42,524 nt of DNA from positions 1 to 42,524 of the IMG/VR virus record IMGVR_UViG_3300020459_000024, one strand, 5' to 3'. A program made the position numbers and the translations under genes. The DNA is from a virus. Positions 14,531-21,201 of the stretch are shown here, one piece after another. Numbering within the stretch: position 1 is the first letter of the stretch; each line of letters begins with the position of its first letter. The notes under the pieces were generated by a model, which did no database searches, was not told the origin of the DNA, and saw only the letters and a list, made by a program, of their open reading frames with translations.

Positions 14531-15162
14531 TGAGTTTTATTAGAACATACGGTGGTAATACCGATACAATGGCTCACTCCGGTATGAAAGGAGTGCAAGC
14601 AGCTATCGATGCTGGGATGACTATCCACCAAATCGAAGCACAAGCCGCACGTGAAGGTATCAGCTTTGGACACAAAGCACGAGACTACATCGATGCACGT
14701 AAAGGAACCTTCATTGGTAAGTATGGTGGTAACGAAGGAACCATGGCTAACGCTGGCTTACAGGCTGTGAACGCAGCGTCAGCAGCTGGATTGTCTTACG
14801 ATGAAATGCGCAGACAGGCTGCTGCAGAAGGTGTTCAGTTCATGAGTGGAGCGCAGAATTTATTTAAACAATATGATCAGCAGCAAGCTATGCAGAAACA
14901 TTTTGATAGTCAACTTGCACAGCTGCAGCAAAGGATGATAGGTCAGCAAGCTTCCTACGATAAGAGCCTACAAAGTATGCAGAATACATTGATGGCCACC
15001 ATGCAACCTAACAACAGAGAATCAGTTCTAGGTATTAAAGGTGCAACAGTAGGTACAGGAAGTGAAGGCCAACAGATGGCTCGTCAAGGTGTTAAAGGAA
15101 ACTTCGCCCGCAGCGGTATGCGGATCCAAAAGATTAAAGACAAAGCATTGAACGTAACTTAA
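14530..15162 (+). CDS. tandem-repeat protein, probable virion protein
   Basis: The start at 14530 (TAATG overlap) gives 210 residues. Two copies of a roughly 51-residue unit occur at residues 3-53 and 61-111, period 58. Each runs F-I-x-x-Y-G-G-N, then T-M-A-x-(S/A)-G, then an Ala-rich helix and an F-x-x-x-A motif. The rest is a Gln-rich coiled part (QQQAMQKHFDSQLAQLQQRM) and a tail GNFARSGMRIQKIK. Just before the portal is where T7 encodes gp6.7/gp7.3, virion proteins whose ends are similarly Arg-Ser-Gly rich. A small virion or ejected protein is likely, by position. Confidence 0.6.
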   Translation: MSFIRTYGGNTDTMAHSGMKGVQAAIDAGMTIHQIEAQAAREGISFGHKARDYIDARKGTFIGKYGGNEGTMANAGLQAVNAASAAGLSYDEMRRQAAAEGVQFMSGAQNLFKQYDQQQAMQKHFDSQLAQLQQRMIGQQASYDKSLQSMQNTLMATMQPNNRESVLGIKGATVGTGSEGQQMARQGVKGNFARSGMRIQKIKDKALNVT

Positions 15163-16734
15163 ATGTCAGCAAGAACAAGGTATGACTATTTATCAAGCGA
15201 CCGTTCCCAATTCCTAGAGGAAGCACGTCAAGCATCAGAGCTTACCCTTCCATACTTAGTACGTGGACATGAAGAACATATGTCAGGTATGAAACAACTC
15301 AGGACTCCTTACCAATCGGTAGGAGCTAAAGGAGCTGTGACTTTAGCAAGTAAATTAATGCTTGCTTTGCTACCTGTACAGACTAGTTTCTTTAAACTAC
15401 AACTAGACGAAAGTCAACTCGGTGAAGAGTTTCCACCAGAGATGAAATCAGAACTTGATCTATCCTTTGCAAAGGTGGAGCGAATCATTCTTGAGTCAAT
15501 CTCTGCATCTGATGATCGTGTTGCAGTACACCAAGCATTACTACATCTTGTAGTAGCTGGTAACGCTCTAGTTTATATGAGTAAGTATGGACTAAAGGTA
15601 TATCCTTTGAACCGCTACGTTGTGGATCGGGATGGCAACGGTCAAGTGATTGAAATAGTTACAAAGGAAAGAATTTCAAAAGACTTGGTTGAATCACAGA
15701 TACCTAAAGATGTATTAGAAACCAATCAAGTAACGGATGAGAATGAATACAGTGATGACGTTGATGTATACACACACATCAAACGTGACAACAATAGATT
15801 CATTTGGCATCAAGAAGTAAATGATAAAGTACTGAAAGATTCAAACGGTAAAGCACCAGTTGATATTAATCCTTGGATTCCACTACGCTTCAATACTGTA
15901 GATGGTGAGGGCTATGGCAGAGGGAGAGTAGGTCAGTTCATTGGTGATCTGAAGTCATTAGAAGGACTCTCTCAGGCACTAGTAGAAGGGTCAGCAGCAG
16001 CAGCAAAGGTTGTATTTACTGTATCTCCCTCTAGTACAACAAAGCCTTCCACACTAGAGAAAGCTGGTAACGGTGCAATCATCCAAGGTAGGCCAGATGA
16101 TATTGGTGTCATTCAAGTTGGTAAGACAGCTGACTTCAGAACTGCATATGAAATGGCAAACACACTTGAGCGTAGATTAAGTGATGCATTCCTTGTCTTA
16201 AATATTAGGCAGTCTGAGCGCACAACAGCGGAAGAGGTCAGGATGACACAATTTGAACTGGAATCCCAACTCGGGGGATTATTCAGTCTTCTAACTGTAG
16301 ATTTCTTAGTACCTTATCTTAATAGGAAACTAAGTGAAGCGCAGAAGAAAGGTGAGATTCCTAAGATACCTAAAGGTATTGTCAAACCCACCATCGTTGC
16401 AGGTATCAATGCATTAGGACGAGGACAAGACAGGGAAAGCTTAGGACAATTCCTAACTATCCTTGCTCAAACACTTGGACCTGAAGCTATCAATACCTTC
16501 ATCAATACAGATGAGGTAATCAAACGTCTTGCTGCAGCACAAGGAATTGATGTACTTAATCTTGTACGTTCCATGCAAGAAGTACAGCAAGAGCAAGCCG
16601 CTATGCAACAACAGCAGATGGCTATGCAACAACAACAGATGGAAATTGATGCTATGAAAACTCCAATCATGGATCCTTCAAAGAATGGAGAAGTAGCAAT
16701 GATGGAACAAGAGGCACAACAACCACCACAATAA
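15163..16734 (+). CDS. portal / head-tail connector protein (T7 gp8-like)
   Basis: A 523-residue protein (T7 gp8 is 536). T7-type portal features include RTRYDYLSSDRSQFLEEAR at the start, LRTPYQSVGAKGAVTLASKL and MLALLP, PWIPLRFNTVDGEGYGRGRV near 240-260, and a Gln/Met-rich C-terminus (QQQQMAMQQQQMEI). Twelve copies should form the DNA channel and packaging-motor dock. It starts one base after the preceding stop. Confidence 0.96.
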   Translation: MSARTRYDYLSSDRSQFLEEARQASELTLPYLVRGHEEHMSGMKQLRTPYQSVGAKGAVTLASKLMLALLPVQTSFFKLQLDESQLGEEFPPEMKSELDLSFAKVERIILESISASDDRVAVHQALLHLVVAGNALVYMSKYGLKVYPLNRYVVDRDGNGQVIEIVTKERISKDLVESQIPKDVLETNQVTDENEYSDDVDVYTHIKRDNNRFIWHQEVNDKVLKDSNGKAPVDINPWIPLRFNTVDGEGYGRGRVGQFIGDLKSLEGLSQALVEGSAAAAKVVFTVSPSSTTKPSTLEKAGNGAIIQGRPDDIGVIQVGKTADFRTAYEMANTLERRLSDAFLVLNIRQSERTTAEEVRMTQFELESQLGGLFSLLTVDFLVPYLNRKLSEAQKKGEIPKIPKGIVKPTIVAGINALGRGQDRESLGQFLTILAQTLGPEAINTFINTDEVIKRLAAAQGIDVLNLVRSMQEVQQEQAAMQQQQMAMQQQQMEIDAMKTPIMDPSKNGEVAMMEQEAQQPPQ

Positions 16735-16741
16735 ATAATAT

Positions 16742-17491
16742 ATGGCAGAAGTAATGTCTATGATCTCTGACGAAAATAGTCAGGGAGAATTAAATGCAGA
16801 TGAACAAGAGTCTCTGCAGATTGGAGAAGAGATGGAGCAGCAGCAAGAGACAATGCTTGCTGGTAAATACAAAAATGCTGAAGAGCTAGAAGCTGCTTAC
16901 ATTGAACTCCAGAAAAAGTTAGGTGGACAAGAAAAAGAAACACCAACTGAAGAAGCTACTGAAGAAACCACTGAAGAAGAACCAGTCGATAGTTCATTGT
17001 TCGATAGGTTGTGGGAAGAATCACAGGATGAGTTTAGTGAAGACACTTTGAAAGAATTGTCTGAAGCGAAACCTGAAGATCTTGCCAAGATGTACCTTGA
17101 GTACAGAAAGGATAACCAAAGTAAAACACTTTCAGAACAGGATGCTAATCAATTAAAAGGATTAGTTGGCGGTGATGCACAGTATAAATCCATGATGGAA
17201 TGGGCATCTGACAATCTTGAAGAACAAGAAATCAGTATGTATGATTCTGTTATGGATAGTGGGGATCCAAGTAGTGCATACTTTGCAGTACAAGCATTAG
17301 CCTTAAGGATGCAAGATGGACAAGGTGTAGAAGGAAAGCTTTTACAAGGTAAGGCTCCATCTAGTACAGCTAAGGGTTACAAGAGTCAAGCGGAAGTAGT
17401 AACAGCTATGCAAGATCCCCGCTACGACCGTGACCCTGCCTATCGCCAAGAAGTGATGGCAAAACTTGAACAATCAAACGTTAATTTCTAA
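16742..17491 (+). CDS. capsid assembly scaffolding protein (T7 gp9-like)
   Basis: A 249-residue, very acidic, mostly helical protein between portal and capsid genes. Runs of Glu, Gln and Thr occur near 60-90 (ETPTEEATEETTEEEPVDSS). The C-terminal part (PRYDRDPAYRQEVMAKLEQS) is the conserved end of T7-like scaffolds that contacts the coat protein. It guides procapsid assembly and leaves before DNA enters. Confidence 0.9.
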   Translation: MAEVMSMISDENSQGELNADEQESLQIGEEMEQQQETMLAGKYKNAEELEAAYIELQKKLGGQEKETPTEEATEETTEEEPVDSSLFDRLWEESQDEFSEDTLKELSEAKPEDLAKMYLEYRKDNQSKTLSEQDANQLKGLVGGDAQYKSMMEWASDNLEEQEISMYDSVMDSGDPSSAYFAVQALALRMQDGQGVEGKLLQGKAPSSTAKGYKSQAEVVTAMQDPRYDRDPAYRQEVMAKLEQSNVNF

Positions 17492-17513
17492 ACAAACTAC
17501 CCTTTAAAAAATC

Positions 17514-17864
17514 ATGAAAAAAATTATCGCAATTCTTTCTGCCGTTGCAATGGGAACTCCTGCATTGGCTGGTCCTTACGTCAACATTGAAAACAATGCT
17601 GGCTTCACAGGTTCTAATTTCAATGGACATGTCACTGACTTCCACCTTGGTTACGAAAGTGGTAATGAAGTAGGTTCGTATTACGTACAAGCTGGTCCTT
17701 CAATCTTCGCACCAGATGGTGGGGAAGAAGAGACCAAGCTGACAGGTAAGCTCGGCGGTTCATTCAACGCTACGAAACGTGTCTCTGTATACGGAGAGCT
17801 TTCAGCAGCCTTTGATGATGTCAATGATTACGGTACAAAAGTAGGCTTGAAGTACAGCTTCTAA
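17514..17864 (+). CDS. small secreted outer-membrane-barrel-like protein
   Basis: A 116-residue protein with a clear signal peptide (MKKIIAILSAVAMGTPALA, cut after A19). The mature part alternates short amphipathic strands rich in Gly, Tyr and Phe (HLGYESGNEVGSYYVQAGPS, TGKLGGSFNATKRVSVYGEL) and ends GLKYSF. A terminal Phe is the usual outer-membrane barrel signal. At about 97 mature residues it is shorter than the common 8-strand barrels. It is not a T7 morphogenesis gene; it sits between scaffold and psbA, where some cyanopodoviruses carry hli. Possible roles are blocking superinfection or changing outer-membrane permeability; neither is shown. Confidence 0.65.
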   Translation: MKKIIAILSAVAMGTPALAGPYVNIENNAGFTGSNFNGHVTDFHLGYESGNEVGSYYVQAGPSIFAPDGGEEETKLTGKLGGSFNATKRVSVYGELSAAFDDVNDYGTKVGLKYSF

Positions 17865-17872
17865 AAAACAAT

Positions 17873-17912
17873 AGCTAAATAGAATAAGGAGGGTGCAATT
17901 CCCTCTATAGCT
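17873..17912 (+). promoter_or_regulatory. structured RNA element upstream of psbA (copy 1)
   Basis: A 5-bp hairpin GAGGG/CCCTC with loop TGCAATT (17889-17905) is enclosed by an outer stem AGCTA/TAGCT (17873-17877 with 17908-17912), leaving an 11-base bulge on the 5' side. The stem and 7-base loop resemble a tRNA T arm. There is no T-run, so it is not an ordinary terminator. It ends 65 bases before the psbA start. RNA motifs called PhotoRC have been described upstream of psbA in cyanophages and marine cyanobacteria; this may be one, but I cannot compare it with the model. Confidence 0.6.
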
Positions 17913-17977
17913 CTAGACAGCCAAGTCTTTAAAATGGTCTTACTTACTAGAACAAACACACATGAACTATTACTTTA

Positions 17978-19012
17978 ATGACCACACTAATTGCAAACAA
18001 ATACCAACCTACAATCTGGGAACAGTTTTGTAGGTGGGTTACATCAACTAACAACCGGTTGTATGTTGGTTGGTTTGGAGTCCTAATGATTCCAACATTA
18101 CTAGCAGCTACAACCTGTTTTATTATCGCCTTCATCGCTGCACCACCAGTAGACATTGATGGTATCCGTGAACCTGTATCAGGAGCTTTACTATATGGTA
18201 ACAATATTATATCTGGTGCTGTTGTTCCTTCTTCTAATGCTATTGGACTCCACTTCTATGCCATTTGGGAGGCGGCGTCGTTAGATGAATGGCTCTATAA
18301 CGGTGGTCCTTATCAACTAATTGTCTTTCATTTCTTGATTGGCATCTACTCATACATGGGACGTGAGTGGGAATTGTCCTATCGATTGGGTATGAGGCCC
18401 TGGATCTTTGTTGCATACTCAGCACCCGTGGCGGCAGCATCCGCTGTATTCCTTATTTATCCCTTTGGACAGGGTTCTTTTTCAGACGGTATGCCTCTTG
18501 GCATTTCCGGTACTTTTAATTATATGCTGGTATTCCAAGCCGAACACAACATCCTTATGCACCCCTTCCACATGCTGGGAGTTGCTGGTGTATTTGGGGG
18601 AAGCTTGTTCGCAGCTATGCATGGATCACTGGTCACATCGTCGCTTGTACGCGAAACAACTGAAAACATTAGTCAGAACTATGGTTACAAATTTGGACAA
18701 GAAGAGGAGACGTACAACATCGTTGCAGCGCACGGCTATTTTGGTCGGCTTATTTTCCAGTACGCTAGCTTTAACAACAGTCGCTCTCTCCACTTTTTCC
18801 TTGGGGCTTGGCCTGTTATTGGCATTTGGTTTGCCGCTCTTGGTGTGTCTACGATGGCATTTAACTTGAATGGTTTTAACTTTAATCAATCTATTGTTGA
18901 TAGCAATACTCACGTTATTAATACCTGGGCAGATGTCCTTAACAGAGCTGGACTTGGGTTTGAAGTAATGCATGAACGTAATGCACATAACTTCCCACTA
19001 GACCTTGCATAA
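17978..19012 (+). CDS. psbA: photosystem II D1 protein
   Basis: A 344-residue D1 in standard numbering with all key residues: Y161, D170, E189, H190, H198, H215, S264, H272, H332, E333, H337, D342 and A344. Residue 130 is Glu, the form linked to high-light D1 in cyanobacteria. The frame ends exactly at A344 (NFPLDLA then TAA). The usual 8-16 residue C-terminal extension cut off by CtpA is therefore absent, and A344 can bind the manganese cluster at once. The protein would replace damaged host D1 during infection. A structured RNA element lies upstream, and the gene lies in the late structural block, so it should be expressed with the capsid. Confidence 0.98.
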   Translation: MTTLIANKYQPTIWEQFCRWVTSTNNRLYVGWFGVLMIPTLLAATTCFIIAFIAAPPVDIDGIREPVSGALLYGNNIISGAVVPSSNAIGLHFYAIWEAASLDEWLYNGGPYQLIVFHFLIGIYSYMGREWELSYRLGMRPWIFVAYSAPVAAASAVFLIYPFGQGSFSDGMPLGISGTFNYMLVFQAEHNILMHPFHMLGVAGVFGGSLFAAMHGSLVTSSLVRETTENISQNYGYKFGQEEETYNIVAAHGYFGRLIFQYASFNNSRSLHFFLGAWPVIGIWFAALGVSTMAFNLNGFNFNQSIVDSNTHVINTWADVLNRAGLGFEVMHERNAHNFPLDLA

Positions 19013-19038
19013 ACATACGTCCGTTCATTCATTGATTT

Positions 19039-19221
19039 ATGGAATTCTTTCAAATAACAGTTAATGATACTTGGATTGTTTTAACACATAAAGCAGTATC
19101 TAAATATCTAGAAACTTGGCCTGGTGGTGATCCATCAGAACAAGAGGCTTTAATAAGATTAAAATCTGATTTAGATAGAATGGTATTAGAAGTATCTTTT
19201 AATAAATCAATGGACGCATGA
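19039..19221 (+). CDS. small protein between psbA and capsid, unknown (60 aa)
   Basis: ATG at 19039, 26 bases after psbA. The 60-residue product starts MEFFQITVNDTWIVLTHKAV and continues with an acidic helical part (SEQEALIRLKSDLDRMVLEV). No membrane segment and no recognised family. Its position suggests co-expression with psbA. The second copy of the RNA element starts right after its stop. Confidence 0.6.
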   Translation: MEFFQITVNDTWIVLTHKAVSKYLETWPGGDPSEQEALIRLKSDLDRMVLEVSFNKSMDA

Positions 19222-19263
19222 AGTGAGATAGATCTAATGAGGGGTGCAATTCCCCTCTTCACT
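19222..19263 (+). promoter_or_regulatory. structured RNA element upstream of the capsid gene (copy 2)
   Basis: The architecture matches copy 1: inner stem GAGGGG/CCCCTC with the identical loop TGCAATT (19239-19257), outer stem AGTGA/TCACT (19222-19226 with 19259-19263), and a 12-base bulge on the 5' side. Two of the five outer pairs differ from copy 1 and both changes keep pairing (C-G to T-A, T-A to G-C). This covariation supports a conserved RNA structure. It begins right after the stop of the 60-residue gene. Confidence 0.6.
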
Positions 19264-19384
19264 ATTGGCTTTAGCCCTCTACGGAGGATACCTTTAGCCG
19301 TCTAGACGGTGGGATAGACCACAAATAAAACTGAATATTACTCAAAGATCTTTGAGAGTCGTACATAATTAACTCTCTATTTTA
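19264..19384 (+). promoter_or_regulatory. highly structured capsid-gene leader
   Basis: Successive hairpins precede the capsid ATG. They are GGCT-TT-AGCC (19267-19276), CCTC-TACG-GAGG (19276-19287), CCGTC-TA-GACGG (19298-19309), the 16-base palindrome CTCAAAGA/TCTTTGAG (19341-19356) and GAGAGT/ACTCTC (19354-19359 with 19372-19377). The last two share bases and cannot form together. No good Shine-Dalgarno sequence is seen before 19385. A processing site, a promoter region or a translation switch are all possible. Confidence 0.5.
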
Positions 19385-20530
19385 ATGGCACATCAAACTA
19401 ATACGCTGACAACCAATCAGGTTATTGTCGGCGCTGATAATTTGGCGGGCGGTCAGTCTCCTACAACTGCCGAACGCCGAGCTCTCTATCTGAAATTGTT
19501 CAGTGGAGAAATGTTTAAAGGCTTCCAGCACAATGCAATCGCTCGCGATCTTGTGATGAAGCGTACACTAAAGAACGGCAAGTCATTGCAGTTCATCTAT
19601 ACCGGTCGTACAACGGCTGAGTACCATACGCCTGGAAATGCAATCCTCGGTAACTCCGATGGTGCTCCTCCCGTGGCAGAGAAGACCGTCACAGTTGACG
19701 ACCTTCTTATCAGCTCAGCGTTCGTATACGACCTTGATGAGACACTTTCTCATTACGATCTTCGCTCGGAGATCTCACGTAAGATCGGTTATGCACTCGC
19801 AGAAAAGTATGATCGCTTGATCTTCCGTGCAATTGCTCGCGGTGCTCGCGCAGCATCCCCTGTCACTGCAACTAACTTTGTTGAGCCAGGTGGTACTCAG
19901 ATCCGTGTTGGCGCTACTACTGACGAATCTGATGCTTTCTCTTCTACTGCACTTGTTTCTGCGTTCTATGACGCAGCAGCTGCAATGGATGAGAAGGGAG
20001 TTTCTGGTGATGGCCGTGTTGCCGTCCTGAACCCCCGCCAGTACTACGAATTGATCCAAGCTGTTGGAACTAATGGTCTTGTGAATCGTGACGCTCAGGG
20101 CACTGCTCTGCAAGGCGGCAACGGTATCATCGAGATTGCTGGTATCAAGATCTACAAGTCAATGAACATTCCGTTCCTTGGCAACTACGGTACGAAGTAT
20201 GCCGGTACAACAGGACAGACTTCACCTGGCAATACAGGTGACTTCATCGGTCCAGCACTGGAAGACGCTTCTGGCGCTACAGATGGCATCAACAACGACT
20301 ACGGCACAGCCGCAGAAGTTGCTGCTACATCTTGTGGTCTTATCTTCCAACGTGAAGCAGCCGCTTGTGTTGAAGCAATCGGCCCACAGGTACAAGTAAC
20401 CAGTGGTGATGTCTCCGTGATTTATCAGGGTGACGTTATCCTTGGCCGTTTGGCTATGGGTGCTGACTACCTGAACCCTGCTGCAGCTGTTGAGCTGTAT
20501 GTAGGCGGAACTGCACCTTCTGCATTCTGA
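19385..20530 (+). CDS. major capsid protein (T7 gp10-like)
   Basis: A 381-residue coat protein with T7-type capsid features: the N-terminal arm with the E-loop region (KRTLKNGKSLQFIYTGRTTAEYHTPG), VDDLLISSAFVYDLDETLSHYDLRS, KYDRLIFRAIARGAR, and AVLNPRQYYELIQ. It would form the T=7 HK97-fold shell. Codons here end in C or G more often than in neighbouring genes (CGC, GGC, ATC, AAG), as expected for a very highly translated gene. Structured leader upstream, strong terminator downstream. Confidence 0.96.
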   Translation: MAHQTNTLTTNQVIVGADNLAGGQSPTTAERRALYLKLFSGEMFKGFQHNAIARDLVMKRTLKNGKSLQFIYTGRTTAEYHTPGNAILGNSDGAPPVAEKTVTVDDLLISSAFVYDLDETLSHYDLRSEISRKIGYALAEKYDRLIFRAIARGARAASPVTATNFVEPGGTQIRVGATTDESDAFSSTALVSAFYDAAAAMDEKGVSGDGRVAVLNPRQYYELIQAVGTNGLVNRDAQGTALQGGNGIIEIAGIKIYKSMNIPFLGNYGTKYAGTTGQTSPGNTGDFIGPALEDASGATDGINNDYGTAAEVAATSCGLIFQREAAACVEAIGPQVQVTSGDVSVIYQGDVILGRLAMGADYLNPAAAVELYVGGTAPSAF

Positions 20531-20547
20531 TTTAAATACACCTTACA

Positions 20548-20573
20548 GGGTCTCTTCGGAGGCCCTTTTTTTT
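20548..20573 (+). terminator. Rho-independent terminator after the capsid gene
   Basis: A seven-pair stem GGGTCTC/GAGGCCC (one G-T pair) with a stable TTCG tetraloop is followed by eight T residues (20566-20573). T7 has its main late terminator at the same place, after gene 10. It should cut transcription so that capsid mRNA exceeds tail mRNA. Confidence 0.92.
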
Positions 20574-20586
20574 ACCTTAAAATATT

Positions 20587-21201
20587 ATGGCTTTTCCTAC
20601 CACTAATGCTCAGCGAGAGCTGCCAGCTGTAAATCAAATACTACAGTCATGTGGTCAAGCGCCTGTGACAACCCTAGATCAAACCAACCCGGACGTTGCG
20701 ATTGCCTATCAGACTTTGTTAGAAGTCTCACGGGAAGTACAGGCGGAAGGATGGTCATTCAACAAGGAGTTTCATTATGACATGACTCCTGATTCCAATA
20801 ACGAAATACTTATCCCTAATAACATTCTGCAGATTGATGCAGCAAAGAATGCAGCTAATGCACACATGGACATAGTACGAAGAAGTGGAAAGTTATACGA
20901 CAAAGCAAATCATACGTTTACATTCACAAACAAAGTATCTTGTGATATCACTTGGCTATTTGATTGGGTAGATCTACCTATGCCAATTGCTGATTTCATT
21001 ACAGCTAGGGCAGCTGTAGTAGTTCAAAGCAGGATTGTTGGTGATCCTGACCAATATCAAATGCTCCAACAAAAGGAACAGTTCACCAGAGCTATGGCTA
21101 TGGAGTACGAATGTAATCAAGGTGACTATACATTCTTCGGACATCCTGGGGAAACTAATAATTACAACAGCTACAAACCATACAACGTACTTTACCGATA
21201 A
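20587..21201 (+). CDS. tail tubular protein A (T7 gp11-like)
   Basis: A 204-residue protein right after the capsid terminator. Family features: AVNQILQSCGQAPVTTLDQT, VREVQAEGWSFN-like sequence (SREVQAEGWSFNKEFHYDMT), LIPNNILQIDAA, and the C-terminal DYTFFGHPGETN. It forms the adaptor ring under the portal. It is adjacent to tail tube B with no gap. Confidence 0.95.
   Translation: MAFPTTNAQRELPAVNQILQSCGQAPVTTLDQTNPDVAIAYQTLLEVSREVQAEGWSFNKEFHYDMTPDSNNEILIPNNILQIDAAKNAANAHMDIVRRSGKLYDKANHTFTFTNKVSCDITWLFDWVDLPMPIADFITARAAVVVQSRIVGDPDQYQMLQQKEQFTRAMAMEYECNQGDYTFFGHPGETNNYNSYKPYNVLYR

Noticed and set aside
17873-17912. Rho-independent terminator before psbA
   Set aside because: The hairpin is not followed by a T-run, and the conserved loop and outer stem suggest a different role.
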